This document shows, in pieces, positions 51,557 through 60,483 of a stretch of 64,000 nt of DNA. The notes below the pieces were generated by a model that worked only from the letters and a program-made list of their open reading frames with translations, was not told the origin of the DNA and did no database searches. The first letter of the stretch is position 1. Each line of letters begins with the position of its first letter. This DNA is from KK5 sp034043675 (lineage in GTDB: Bacteria; Pseudomonadota; Gammaproteobacteria; Burkholderiales; Burkholderiaceae_C), in contig NZ_JAXCLA010000004.1 in assembly GCF_034043675.1 (NCBI RefSeq), positions 372,001 to 436,000 on the forward strand, in the 5' to 3' direction. Both the position numbers and the translations under genes were made by a program.

Positions 51557-52020
51557 CCGCGGCCGTCCATGCAGGCGGCCGTCGCGCGCTGGAACACGCT
51601 GCCGTCGGCCATCGCCTTCGGCTGGCGGGTGGCCCAGGTGTTGCACTCGCGCATGTCGGTCTCGGTCTGCGCGGCGGACTGGCCGTTGCGCGGGTAGATG
51701 ACCGGTTCCGGCGCGCTGCTGACGGGCGGCGGTGCCGGGCGGCTTTCATAGGCGATGACCGGTGGCGGCGGCGCCTGGACGACTACCGTGCTCGGATAGT
51801 CGTAGTAGCCGTAGTACGGTCGCGAGGCCAGCGCCAGGTCCACGCCCAGCGCCAGGCCGAAGACGGGACCCCAACCCCAGCCGCCGCCGTGGTAGCCGCC
51901 GTGATATCCACCGTGGTACCCACGGCCATAGGCCTGGCTGAGACCAGGCGCCGCGGCCATCGCCACGGCGAGCGCGGCTGCAGCGAGCGCGCGCAGGGAA
52001 AGATTGCGTTGGAACTTCAT
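51541..52020 (-). CDS. Exported Gly/His/Tyr-rich protein of unknown function
   Basis: A 159-residue protein with a signal peptide (LAAAALAVAMAAAPGLSQA), then tandem YHGG repeats, a Pro-rich stretch (VVVQAPPPPVIAYESRPAPP) and a C-terminal part with two cysteines (MRECNTWATRQPKAM, TAACMDGRGYSIR). The end resembles short conserved tails seen on glycine-zipper-type surface proteins, but I cannot name the family. ATG 52020 is chosen as the start of the signal peptide. The stop overlaps lhr by 16 nt. Confidence 0.7.
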   Translation of the reverse strand: MKFQRNLSLRALAAAALAVAMAAAPGLSQAYGRGYHGGYHGGYHGGGWGWGPVFGLALGVDLALASRPYYGYYDYPSTVVVQAPPPPVIAYESRPAPPPVSSAPEPVIYPRNGQSAAQTETDMRECNTWATRQPKAMADGSVFQRATAACMDGRGYSIR

Positions 52021-52076
52021 GATCATCGACTCCGTTGAGCGCATTCCCGGAAGCTCCGGGCGCGCGTGCGCTTAGT

Positions 52077-53069
52077 TCAGCACAAATCGGGAGTCCGGTG
52101 GCGGCCGTCAGGTAAAGATGAGTGCGAAGCTGTAAGCGCCGCTTCGCTCAGGTCCTTGCCGTCCTGGCTGCCCATTTCAGGCCGCAGCGTCGCCCAGAGC
52201 GCCGCCAGCACGATCAGGCCGCCGCCCAGCCAGCCTATGGCGCTCAGGCGTTCACCCAGCCACAGGACCGCGAACAGCGCACCGAAGGCCGGCTCGCTTC
52301 CCATCAGCAGGGCCACACGGCTGGGCGCGCTGTGCTTGAGCGCCCAGTTCTGCGCGAAGAAGGCGAACACCGTGCAACCAGCCACCAGGTAGACCGTGGC
52401 GATCCAGAACGCGCCAGCCCCGGGCAGTTCGGGCAGCTTCGGCAAGCCGCTCGGCGTGGCCAAGGCGAGCAGCAGGCAGCCCAGCGCGATCACACCCGAC
52501 TGCACCGCGGTCAAAGCCAGCGCCGACACCTCGCGGCGGCGGGTGAGCCGGGCCGTCTGGCAGACGGTCACGGCCCGCAGCACGGCGGCGAGCAGCATCA
52601 GGCCATCACCCCCATTCAGCCGACCGAAGCCGCCGCACAGCAACGCCACGCCCGCGAACGAGACTCCGGCGAAGCCGAACAAGGCCAGCACCGGCCGCCG
52701 GCCAAGCAGCGCCCATTCGGCGAACGGCGTGAACACCACGCACAGGCTGATCAGGAAGGCCGCGTTGCTGGCCTGCGTGTGCGCGACGCCGAAGGTCTCG
52801 CACAGGAAGATGCCCAGCATCAGCGCCCCCAGCGGCAGGCCGATGCGCAGCGCATCGCGCCGCTGGGCAGCGCTTGCCCGCAGCAGCGCAGGCATCAGCA
52901 GGACGAAGGTGATGCCGAAGCGCAGCGCCAGGAAGCCCAGCACCGGATAGAAGCTCAGGGCCAGCTTGGCCACGCCATAGCTGGTGCCCCAGACCGCCGC
53001 CACGGCCAGCAGGGTCAGGTCGGACAGGCGAAGAAGGCGGTGTGATGCAGACATGACGGCATTGTTCAT
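52077..53069 (-). CDS. EamA/DMT-family permease
   Basis: A 330-residue drug/metabolite transporter with ten predicted membrane segments in two EamA halves (LLAVAAVWGTSYGVAKLAL; LMGSEPAFGALFAVLWLGE). Exports amino acids or small metabolites in this family; the substrate is unknown. It is divergent from a LysR gene 50 bp away, probably its regulator. The start is ATG 53069, with an alternative at 53054. Confidence 0.9.
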   Translation of the reverse strand: MNNAVMSASHRLLRLSDLTLLAVAAVWGTSYGVAKLALSFYPVLGFLALRFGITFVLLMPALLRASAAQRRDALRIGLPLGALMLGIFLCETFGVAHTQASNAAFLISLCVVFTPFAEWALLGRRPVLALFGFAGVSFAGVALLCGGFGRLNGGDGLMLLAAVLRAVTVCQTARLTRRREVSALALTAVQSGVIALGCLLLALATPSGLPKLPELPGAGAFWIATVYLVAGCTVFAFFAQNWALKHSAPSRVALLMGSEPAFGALFAVLWLGERLSAIGWLGGGLIVLAALWATLRPEMGSQDGKDLSEAALTASHSSLPDGRHRTPDLC

Positions 53070-53119
53070 TCAACCGCTGCTATTGATAATCCATAGAATC
53101 TATCCAGCACTTGTGCGCC

Positions 53120-54040
53120 ATGAGCATCAATACCGCCTTGAACTCCCTGACCGACATGGCCGTGTTCGCCCGTGTCGTGGAAGCGGGCAGTTTCTCGGCG
53201 GCAGCGCGGGAGCTGGGCATTGCGCCTTCGGCGGCCAGCCGGCAGGTGGCGCGGTTGGAGGGCGTGCTGCGCGTGCGGCTGCTGGAGCGCACCACCCGCA
53301 AGCTGCGCCTGACGGAAGCCGGCACAGCGGCCTACAGCCGCTGCCAGGCCATGATGGGCGCGGCGCGCGAGGTGATGGCCTTGAGCGACAGCCAAGCGGC
53401 GACGCCTCGCGGACTGGTGCGCGTGAGCATGCCCAAGGCCATCGGCCGCCAGGTGATCCATCCGCTGATGGCCGATTTCCTCGCCAAGTATCCCGAGGTG
53501 GATGTGCAGTTGGTCATCACCGACCGGCAGGTCGACCTGTTCGAGGAATCCGTCGACCTCGCGCTGCGCATCACCGAGACCCCGCCTGCCGGCCTGGCCG
53601 GGCGGCCGCTGATGCGGATGCGGCACCTGGTCTGCGCCTCGCCGCGCTACCTGGCCCGGCGTGGCAGGCCCGCGCACCCGCAAGACCTCGCCGACCACAG
53701 CTGCCTGTACCTGGGCGAGGTAGATTCAGACCGGCAATGGCGCTTCCGGCGCGGGGGCGAGCAGGCCAGCATCAAGGTCAGCGGGCGCTACGTGGCCAAC
53801 CACAGCGAAGTGCGGCTGGAGGCAGCCCTGGCCGACCTCGGCATCGCCAGCCTGCCCGAATTCACCGCGCGCGCGGCACTGGCCAGCGGCGCGCTGGTGG
53901 AGGTGCTGTCCGACTGGGAGCACCTGACCGACTACGCCGGCCTGTGCTGGCTGCTCTATCCCTCCAACCGCTTCCTGCCGGCCAAGGTGCGGGCGTGGGT
54001 CGACGAGGTGGTGGCAGCCTGCGAGGCTGGCCGGATCTGA
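53120..54040 (+). CDS. LysR-family transcriptional regulator
   Basis: A 306-residue regulator with an N-terminal winged HTH (FARVVEAGSFSAAARELGIAPSAASRQVARLE) and a C-terminal substrate-binding domain. It is divergent from the EamA exporter. The gap holds an imperfect dyad, GATAATCCATAGAATCTATC (53084-53103), of the LysR operator kind. ATG 53120 is used; a TTG 9 nt upstream is the alternative. Confidence 0.92.
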   Translation: MSINTALNSLTDMAVFARVVEAGSFSAAARELGIAPSAASRQVARLEGVLRVRLLERTTRKLRLTEAGTAAYSRCQAMMGAAREVMALSDSQAATPRGLVRVSMPKAIGRQVIHPLMADFLAKYPEVDVQLVITDRQVDLFEESVDLALRITETPPAGLAGRPLMRMRHLVCASPRYLARRGRPAHPQDLADHSCLYLGEVDSDRQWRFRRGGEQASIKVSGRYVANHSEVRLEAALADLGIASLPEFTARAALASGALVEVLSDWEHLTDYAGLCWLLYPSNRFLPAKVRAWVDEVVAACEAGRI

Positions 54041-54044
54041 ACGG

Positions 54045-54857
54045 TCAGGCCAGGATCGCCAGCAGGTTGCCGGTGGGCTGGTAGGGCAAGGTGTGGCCAG
54101 TGCCCGAGTCGCTGCCGCCGAGGTTCTGCTGCAGGGCCAGCAGGAACTGCTGCAGCGTCGGGGTGCTGCCGTCGGCCGAGGTCGAATCCGAAGAATCGCC
54201 CCCGGTCAGGCGATCAAAGGCATCCTGCAACGCGGACGGCGCCGTGCCGTTCGCCGCGTCGGCGGCCAGGCTGCCCAGCGCGTCGGACAGGCCGTGCCCG
54301 CTGCCGTGCCGGGCCTCGCTGCGCACCGCCTGGAACAGCGCGTGCATCAGCGCATGCAGGTCGGCGCGGGAGGCGGACGGAGCGGTGTCGGTGTCGCCAT
54401 CGGTATTGGGGACGGGCGACGTCGATGCCGCGGGAGTCTTGATCGGAGTCGTCGTCTCCGGCTCGTCGGTGGTGGCAACCGGCTGGGTGGTCACCGGCGT
54501 GGTGGTGGTCGGCGCGGAGCCGCCCGTCGTCGTGTTCACGGCCGGGTTGGCGCCGGTGCTCGTCGTGATGGTGATCGTGATGGTGGTCGTCGTCGTGGTA
54601 CCGGTCGACGTGCCGCCCGACGAACCACCATCCCGCCGGCCGCCGACGCTGATGCCGAGCTGGTCCAGCGTCTGCCGCAGCGCCTGCCCCAGGCCGCCGG
54701 CGCGGTCGCGGCGGTGGCCGTGCGAATGCCCGCCCTGCACCGAGTTGTCACCATCGTCGTAGGCCCGGCGGCGCTCCGAGGACGCGCCGGAGGCATCGGT
54801 GGTCTGTCGAATCGGCATGAACGAATCCAGCCGTTGTCCCACATCGAGCAGCATCAT
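54045..54857 (-). CDS. Thr-rich low-complexity protein of unknown function
   Basis: A 270-residue protein without signal peptide or membrane segment. The N-terminal 80 residues are charged (GHSHGHRRDRAGGLG, QALRQTLDQLGISVGG). A Thr/Ser/Pro-rich linker follows with runs such as TTTTTTITITITTSTG. The C-terminal 110 residues are helical (DLHALMHALFQAVRSEARHG, PTLQQFLLALQQNLGG). I recognise no family. It stands alone, convergent with the LysR gene. The coding frame is supported by length and third-position GC, but function is unknown. Confidence 0.65.
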   Translation of the reverse strand: MMLLDVGQRLDSFMPIRQTTDASGASSERRRAYDDGDNSVQGGHSHGHRRDRAGGLGQALRQTLDQLGISVGGRRDGGSSGGTSTGTTTTTTITITITTSTGANPAVNTTTGGSAPTTTTPVTTQPVATTDEPETTTPIKTPAASTSPVPNTDGDTDTAPSASRADLHALMHALFQAVRSEARHGSGHGLSDALGSLAADAANGTAPSALQDAFDRLTGGDSSDSTSADGSTPTLQQFLLALQQNLGGSDSGTGHTLPYQPTGNLLAILA

Positions 54858-55018
54858 GGTGGACGCTCCTGGCGAGGCTGTTGATCGAACGAAGACAGAG
54901 GCCGGCCGTCACGCCTCGCATCGGCAACGGCGGCACCTGTCTCGTTTATCGGCAGCCACCCGCTGCTACTTGCCAGCAAAGTTGTGAACTTTTGCTACGA
55001 GCCTTGTTACGAGCTTCG

Positions 55019-57058
55019 TCAGGAGAGCGCCTGCAGCAGCTCGCGCAGCCCCGCCTCGTCCAGCACCGCCACGCCCAGCTCGCGCGCCTTGTCGAGCTTG
55101 GAGCCGGCCTCCTCGCCGGCGATCACGTACGTCGTCTTCTTGGACACCGAGCCGCTGACCTTGCCGCCCGCCGCCTCGATCAGCTCCTTGGCCTCGTCGC
55201 GCGACAGGGTCGGCAAGGTGCCGGTCAGCACCAGCGTCTTGCCCAGCAGCGGGCGCGGGCCGACGTTGGCATTGGCGCCCTCGCCTTCCGCCCAGTGCAG
55301 GCCGGCCGCGCGCAGCTGCTCGACGACCTCGACGTTGTGCGGCTGCGCGAAGAAGGTGTGGATGCTGGCCGCGACGATGGGGCCGACGTCGTTGACCTCC
55401 AGCAGTTCCTCGATGCTGGCCTTCATCAGCTTGTCCATCGAGCCGAAGTGGCGCGCCAGGTCTTTGGCCGTGGTCTCGCCGACCTGGCGGATGCCCAGGC
55501 CGTAGAGGAAGCGTGCCAGGGTCGTGCTCTTGCTCTCCTCCAGCGCGTCGACGATGTTCTGCGCGCTCTTCTCGGCCATGCGCTCCAGCGCGGCGAGCTT
55601 GGCCACGCCCAGCTTGTAGAGGCCCGGCAGGCTGGTCACGATGCCGCCGTCCACGAGCTGGTCCACCAGCTTGTCGCCCAGGCCTTCGATGTCCAGCGCG
55701 CGGCGGCCGGCGAAGTGCAGCATCGCCTGCTTGCGCTGCGCCGGGCAGAACAGGCCGCCGGTACAGCGGTAGTCGATGCCGCCCTTCTCGCGCTCGGCCT
55801 TGCTGCCGCAGATGGGGCAGGTGCGGGGCATGTGGAAGTTCGGCACGTAGGCCGCGTGTTCGGTGGCGACCTTGCCGACGATCTCCGGGATCACGTCGCC
55901 GGCGCGGCGCACGATCACCGTGTCGCCGATGCGCACGCCCTTGCGGCGCAGCTCGAACACGTTGTGCAGGGTCGCGTTGCTGACCGTCGTGCCGCCGACG
56001 AACACCGGCTCCAGCTTGGCCACCGGCGTCAGCTTGCCGGTGCGGCCGACCTGGATCTCGATGCCGTTGAGCCGCGTCAGTTGCTCCTGCGCCGGGTACT
56101 TGTGCGCCACCGCCCAGCGCGGCTCGCGAGTGACGAAGCCGAGCTTCTGTTGCAGCTCGCGGCTGTTGACCTTGTAGACGATGCCGTCGATGTCGAAGGG
56201 CAGCGAGTCGCGCTTCTCGCCCATGGCCTTGTGAAAGGCGACGAGCCCTTCGGCGCCTTGCACCACCGCGCGGTCATCGCTCACCGGCAGGCCCATCGCC
56301 GCGAACGCATCGAGCATGGCGCTGTGCGTGGCCGGGATGTCCCAGCCCTGCACATCGCCCAGGCCGTAGGCGAAGAAGGACAGCGGCTTCTTCTTCGCCT
56401 GAGCCGGGTCGAGCTGGCGCACCGCGCCGGCCGCCGTGTTGCGCGGGTTGACGAAGGTCTTCTCGTTGGCGGCGAGTTGCCGCTCGTTGAGCGCCTCGAA
56501 ATCGTCGCGGCGCATGTAGACCTCGCCGCGCACTTCCAGCATCGGTGCCGTTACGCCCTTCAGGCGCAGCGGGATCTGGCCGATCGTGCGGATGTTCTGC
56601 GTCACGTCCTCGCCGGTCTCGCCGTCGCCGCGGGTGGCGGCCTGCACCAGCCGGCCGTTCTCGTAGCGCAGGTTCATCGCCAGGCCGTCGAACTTCAGCT
56701 CCGCCGCGTACTCGACTGGCGGCTCGCCCTCGCCCAGCGCGAGTTCCTTGCGCACCCGCGCGTCGAAGGCGACAGCGCCGTTGGCCGTGGTGTCGGTCTC
56801 GGTGCGGATACTCAGCATCGGCACCACATGCCGCACCGGCGTGAAGCCGGGCAGGATCTGGCCGATCACGCGCTGCGTCGGCGAATCGGGCGTCAGCAGC
56901 TCCGGCTGCGCGGCCTCGATGGCCTGCAGCTCCTGGAACAGCTTGTCGTACTCGGCATCGGGCAGGGCCGGTTGGTCGAGCACGTAATACAGGTGGGCGT
57001 GGTGGTTTAGCAGTTCGCGCAACTCGGCGGCGCGGTCTTGGATGGACGTCGGACTCAT
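55019..57058 (-). CDS. ligA: NAD-dependent DNA ligase LigA
   Basis: A 679-residue ligase. An NAD-binding Ia domain (HAHLYYVLDQPALPDAEYD) is followed by the adenylation motif with Lys122 (AELKFDGLAMNLRYENG), an OB fold, a four-cysteine zinc site (CPICGSKAE, YRCTGGLFCPAQ), the HhH domain and a C-terminal BRCT domain (LLGKTLVLTGTLPTLSRDEA). Length and order are normal. The ATG at 57058 lies 31 nt from the divergent exporter ATG. Confidence 0.97.
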   Translation of the reverse strand: MSPTSIQDRAAELRELLNHHAHLYYVLDQPALPDAEYDKLFQELQAIEAAQPELLTPDSPTQRVIGQILPGFTPVRHVVPMLSIRTETDTTANGAVAFDARVRKELALGEGEPPVEYAAELKFDGLAMNLRYENGRLVQAATRGDGETGEDVTQNIRTIGQIPLRLKGVTAPMLEVRGEVYMRRDDFEALNERQLAANEKTFVNPRNTAAGAVRQLDPAQAKKKPLSFFAYGLGDVQGWDIPATHSAMLDAFAAMGLPVSDDRAVVQGAEGLVAFHKAMGEKRDSLPFDIDGIVYKVNSRELQQKLGFVTREPRWAVAHKYPAQEQLTRLNGIEIQVGRTGKLTPVAKLEPVFVGGTTVSNATLHNVFELRRKGVRIGDTVIVRRAGDVIPEIVGKVATEHAAYVPNFHMPRTCPICGSKAEREKGGIDYRCTGGLFCPAQRKQAMLHFAGRRALDIEGLGDKLVDQLVDGGIVTSLPGLYKLGVAKLAALERMAEKSAQNIVDALEESKSTTLARFLYGLGIRQVGETTAKDLARHFGSMDKLMKASIEELLEVNDVGPIVAASIHTFFAQPHNVEVVEQLRAAGLHWAEGEGANANVGPRPLLGKTLVLTGTLPTLSRDEAKELIEAAGGKVSGSVSKKTTYVIAGEEAGSKLDKARELGVAVLDEAGLRELLQALS

Positions 57059-57089
57059 GAGTGCAATTGTGGCCTGGGAGAATGCCTGC

Positions 57090-58319
57090 ATGACCTCACG
57101 CCTATTCAAGATGGCCCTCGTGCTGGGCCTGCTCTCCGCCATCGGCCCCTTCGCCATCGACATGTACCTGCCGGCGCTGCCGGCGATCGGCCAGGCGCTG
57201 AACGCCGACGGCGCCAGCGTGCAGATGAGCCTGACGGCCTTCTTCATCGCCATCGGCCTCGGCCAGCTGCTGTACGGCCCGGTGTCGGACATGGTGGGCC
57301 GCAAGCCGCCGCTGTACTTCGGCCTGCTGCTGTTCGCGGCCTGCTCCATCGGCTGCGCGCTGACCTCGGACGTGCACCTGCTGATCACGCTGCGCTTCTT
57401 CCAGGGCATGGGCGCGGCGGCCGGCATGGTGATCCCGCGTGCGATCGTGCGCGACCTGCACACGGGCACCGAGGCGGCGAAGCTGATGTCGCTGCTGATG
57501 CTGGTGTTCAGCGTCTCGCCGATCCTGGCGCCGCTGACCGGCAGCGCGGTGATCGCCGCCTTCTCGTGGCGCGGCGTGTTCTGGGCAGTGACGATCGCCG
57601 CCGCGGCGGGCATCGTGATGATGGCCACCGTGCTGGCCGAGACCCGCGGCCCCGAGGAGCGGCAGGAAAGCAGCCTCGGCGGCGCACTGCGCGGCTACTG
57701 GCTGCTGCTGCGTGACCGCCACTTCATGGGTCTGGTGCTGATCGGCAGCTTCGCGATCAGCGGCTTCTTCATCTATCTGGCCAACTCGCCCTTCGTGATG
57801 ATCGGCCACTACGGCCTGACGCCCACGCAATACAGCCTCGCCTTCGCGCTGAACGCGGCCTCCTTCATCGGCGTCTCGCAGCTGTGCGGCAAGCTGGGCG
57901 AGCGCTTCGGCATGGTGCCCGTCGTCAAGGTCGCGGCCAGCGCCTGTGCGCTGGTGGTGCTGGCGCTGCTGGGCTACTTCCTGGCCGGCGGCGACAGCCT
58001 GGCCGTGCTGATCGTCGGCTACCTGGTGGCCAGCGCCTTCATGGGCCTGGTGATTCCGCTGACCTCGGTGCTCTCGCTGGAGGAGCACGGCGAGCTGGCC
58101 GGCACCGCCTCCGCCCTGCTCGGCACCGTGCAGATGCTGACCGGCGCGGTGCTGATGGCGGCCAGCGGCCCCTTCATCCAGGGCAAGCCGCTGCCGATGG
58201 TGATGGGCATGTTCGCCGGCGCGCTCATCGCGCTCGTGCTGACCTGGCTGACCTTGAGCGGGCCGGCCGCGGCGGCGCGGGTGGCAGGGTCGAAGCCGCT
58301 TCCAGGTGCTGCGAAATGA
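57090..58319 (+). CDS. Bcr/CflA-family MFS multidrug exporter
   Basis: A 409-residue 12-segment major facilitator. Family hallmarks are FAIDMYLPALPAIGQAL, GQLLYGPVSDMVGRKPPL and RFFQGMGAAAGMVIPRAIVRDL. Homologues export bicyclomycin, chloramphenicol or sulphonamides; the substrate is unknown here. ATG 57090 (MTSRLF) is preferred over the in-frame 57042. The last 95 nt overlap the convergent LysR gene. Confidence 0.93.
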   Translation: MTSRLFKMALVLGLLSAIGPFAIDMYLPALPAIGQALNADGASVQMSLTAFFIAIGLGQLLYGPVSDMVGRKPPLYFGLLLFAACSIGCALTSDVHLLITLRFFQGMGAAAGMVIPRAIVRDLHTGTEAAKLMSLLMLVFSVSPILAPLTGSAVIAAFSWRGVFWAVTIAAAAGIVMMATVLAETRGPEERQESSLGGALRGYWLLLRDRHFMGLVLIGSFAISGFFIYLANSPFVMIGHYGLTPTQYSLAFALNAASFIGVSQLCGKLGERFGMVPVVKVAASACALVVLALLGYFLAGGDSLAVLIVGYLVASAFMGLVIPLTSVLSLEEHGELAGTASALLGTVQMLTGAVLMAASGPFIQGKPLPMVMGMFAGALIALVLTWLTLSGPAAAARVAGSKPLPGAAK

Positions 58320-59184
58320 CGGCGGCCAGCCAGTCCATCACCACCCGCACCCGCCGCGAGAGGTTGCGCCGGTTGGCGTAGACCAGATTCAGCGGCATCG
58401 CCGGCGCCGGGTGCTGCGGCAGCACTTCCACCAGTTGCCCCTGTGCCAGCAGTTCCGCCACGCCGGCCACGGGCACCTGGATCAGGCCCAGCCCGGCCAG
58501 GCAGGCGGCCTGGTAGGCATCGGCGTTGTTGACCGTCACCGCACCGGTCATCGCAATGGCCGGGCCGTCCTCACGCTCGAAACCGACGGGTCGCGCGCCC
58601 AGCGTGCCGGCGTAATGCACCAACAGGTGACTTGACAGATCGCCCAGCGCCTTCGGCACGCCATGGCGCTTCAGGTAGGCGGGGCTGGCGCAGTTGGCCA
58701 TGCGCATCTGGGCCAGCGGCCGCGCGATCAAGCTGGCATCGCCCACCGGGCCGGCGCGCACCACGCAGTCGAAGCCCTCGCGCACCAAGTCCACGCGGCG
58801 CTCGGTGCTGCTCACTTCCAGCTCCAGCAGCGGATGCTCGGCCAGCAGCTCGGGCAGGCGCGGCAGCACCGCGTTTCTGGCCAGGCCGGTCGTCATGTCC
58901 ACCCGCACGCGGCCGGCCAGACCGCCCTGCTGCTGGAACATCGTCGTCAGCTCGTCGATGTCGTCCAGCAGGTCCTTGCTGCGCTCGTAGAAGGCCTGGC
59001 CGTCCTGCGTCAGCTGTACCTTGCGCGTCGTGCGGTGCAGCAGCCGCGTGCCCAGGTGCGCCTCCAGCGCCTGCACGGCGGTGGAGGCCGCCGCCTTCGG
59101 CAGCCCGAGGCTGGTGGCTGCCTGGGTGAAGCTGGCCAGCTCCGCGACGCGGTGGAAGGTCTGGATCTGTGTGATCAGGCTCAT
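58225..59184 (-). CDS. LysR-family regulator divergent from an SDR gene
   Basis: A 319-residue regulator with an N-terminal HTH (FHRVAELASFTQAATSLGLPKAAASTAVQALE) and an effector domain. The last about 30 residues are Pro/Arg/Ser-rich (LPPAPPRPARSRSARSARAR) and encoded entirely in the overlap with the exporter gene, so they look like a recent extension. A long palindrome lies between it and the SDR gene. Confidence 0.92.
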   Translation of the reverse strand: MSLITQIQTFHRVAELASFTQAATSLGLPKAAASTAVQALEAHLGTRLLHRTTRKVQLTQDGQAFYERSKDLLDDIDELTTMFQQQGGLAGRVRVDMTTGLARNAVLPRLPELLAEHPLLELEVSSTERRVDLVREGFDCVVRAGPVGDASLIARPLAQMRMANCASPAYLKRHGVPKALGDLSSHLLVHYAGTLGARPVGFEREDGPAIAMTGAVTVNNADAYQAACLAGLGLIQVPVAGVAELLAQGQLVEVLPQHPAPAMPLNLVYANRRNLSRRVRVVMDWLAAVISQHLEAASTLPPAPPRPARSRSARSARAR

Positions 59185-59201
59185 GGCATTGGTCTTGAAT
59201 T

Positions 59202-59243
59202 CCAGAACAGATAAATCGAATTCTCGTTCTTTATCAGTTCTGG
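59202..59243. promoter_or_regulatory. Palindromic operator between the LysR and SDR genes
   Basis: CCAGAACAGATAAA (59202-59215) and TTTATCAGTTCTGG (59230-59243) are inverted copies with one mismatch, separated by 14 nt. The site is 18 nt from the LysR ATG and 42 nt from the SDR start, the place for a divergent LysR operator. Confidence 0.75.
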
Positions 59244-59285
59244 ATCGATCAATAAAGTTCGGTCCATCGCAACGAGGAGATCACC

Positions 59286-60053
59286 GTGAGCCAAGCAACT
59301 TCCACCATCACCCTGATCACCGGCGGCAGCCGCGGCCTGGGCCGCAATGCCGCGCTGCATGTCGCACGCGGCGGCGGCGACGTGATCCTGACCTATCGCA
59401 GCCACCGCGGCGACGCCGAGAGCGCCGTGGCCGAGATCGAGAAGCTGGGCCGCAAGGCCGTGGCCCTGCAACTGGACACCGGCGACAGCGCCAGCTTCGC
59501 CGCCTTCGCGGAAAGCCTGAAGAAGGCGCTGGCCGAGACCTGGCAGCGCGAGCGCTTCGACCACCTCGTCAACAACGCCGGCATCGGCATGCACGCCAGC
59601 ATCGCCGAGACGACCGAGCAGGTCTTCGACGAACTGGTGAACATCCACTTCAAGGGCGTGTTCTTCCTGACCCAGAAGCTGCTGCCGCTGATCAACGACG
59701 GAGGCCGCATCATCAACATCTCGTCGGGCCTGGCCCGCTTCGCCCTGCCCGGCTACGCCGCCTACGGCGCGCTGAAGGGTGCCGTCGAGGTGCTGACGCG
59801 CTACATGGCCAAGGAACTGGGCCCTCGCGGCATCGCCGTCAACGTGGTCGCCCCCGGTGCCATCGAGACCGACTTCGGCGGCGGGCGCGTCCGCGACAAC
59901 GCCGACCTGAACGCCTTCGTCGCCGGCATCACCGCCCTGGGCCGCGCCGGCAAGCCCGACGACATCGGCGGCGTGATCGCCTCGCTGCTGCAGCCGGCCA
60001 ATGGCTGGATCAATGCGCAGCGCATCGAGGCGTCTGGCGGGATGTTCCTCTGA
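59286..60053 (+). CDS. Short-chain dehydrogenase/reductase
   Basis: A 255-residue Rossmann-fold oxidoreductase with the cofactor motif TGGSRGLG, NNAG, the catalytic Ser region INISSGLARF and YxxxK (YGALK). The TGxxxGxG and basic residues nearby suggest NADP. Start GTG 59286 has AGGAG 6 nt upstream. It is probably controlled by the divergent LysR. The substrate is not predictable. Confidence 0.93.
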   Translation: MSQATSTITLITGGSRGLGRNAALHVARGGGDVILTYRSHRGDAESAVAEIEKLGRKAVALQLDTGDSASFAAFAESLKKALAETWQRERFDHLVNNAGIGMHASIAETTEQVFDELVNIHFKGVFFLTQKLLPLINDGGRIINISSGLARFALPGYAAYGALKGAVEVLTRYMAKELGPRGIAVNVVAPGAIETDFGGGRVRDNADLNAFVAGITALGRAGKPDDIGGVIASLLQPANGWINAQRIEASGGMFL

Positions 60054-60102
60054 CCTACTGAACTTATGCTCCGGGCTGGACACCACCAGCCAGGAGCATT
60101 CA

Positions 60103-60477
60103 GTGAACGACGAAGCCATCCTCCAAGGCAGTTGCCACTGCGGCGCCGTCCGCCTGACACTGCCCGACTTGCCCGAGACGGCAACGCGCTGCAACTGCTC
60201 GCTGTGCCGCCGGGTCGGAGGCACCTGGGCCTACTACGGCTTCGGCAGCGTACGGATCGAGGGCCACCCGCAGAACACGGCGGAGTACGTCCAGGGCGAC
60301 CGGACCTTGCGCACGATCCGCTGCAAGACCTGCGGCGTCGTCACGCATTGGGAACCGATGGAGTCCGAGGCCGGGGCTCGGCATGGGGTGAACCTGAACA
60401 ACTTCGATCCGAAGCTGCTGGAAGCGGTGCGGGTGCGGCGCTTCGACGGCGCGGATACCTGGACCTTCCTGGACTAG
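60103..60477 (+). CDS. GFA (glutathione-dependent formaldehyde-activating) family zinc protein
   Basis: A 124-residue protein with the family's cysteine clusters GSCHCGAVRL, RCNCSLCRR and CKTCGVVTHW, which bind zinc. Members include S-(hydroxymethyl)glutathione synthase-like proteins, though most are uncharacterised. GTG 60103 has AGGAG 6 nt upstream. It is convergent with the CorC-type gene, with 6 nt between. Confidence 0.9.
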   Translation: MNDEAILQGSCHCGAVRLTLPDLPETATRCNCSLCRRVGGTWAYYGFGSVRIEGHPQNTAEYVQGDRTLRTIRCKTCGVVTHWEPMESEAGARHGVNLNNFDPKLLEAVRVRRFDGADTWTFLD

Positions 60478-60483
60478 CCTCGC

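Noticed and set aside
51880..51925. Tandem DNA repeat or small CRISPR-like array
   Set aside because: The repeats are 12-nt codon-level copies of YHGG within a coding region, without spacers.
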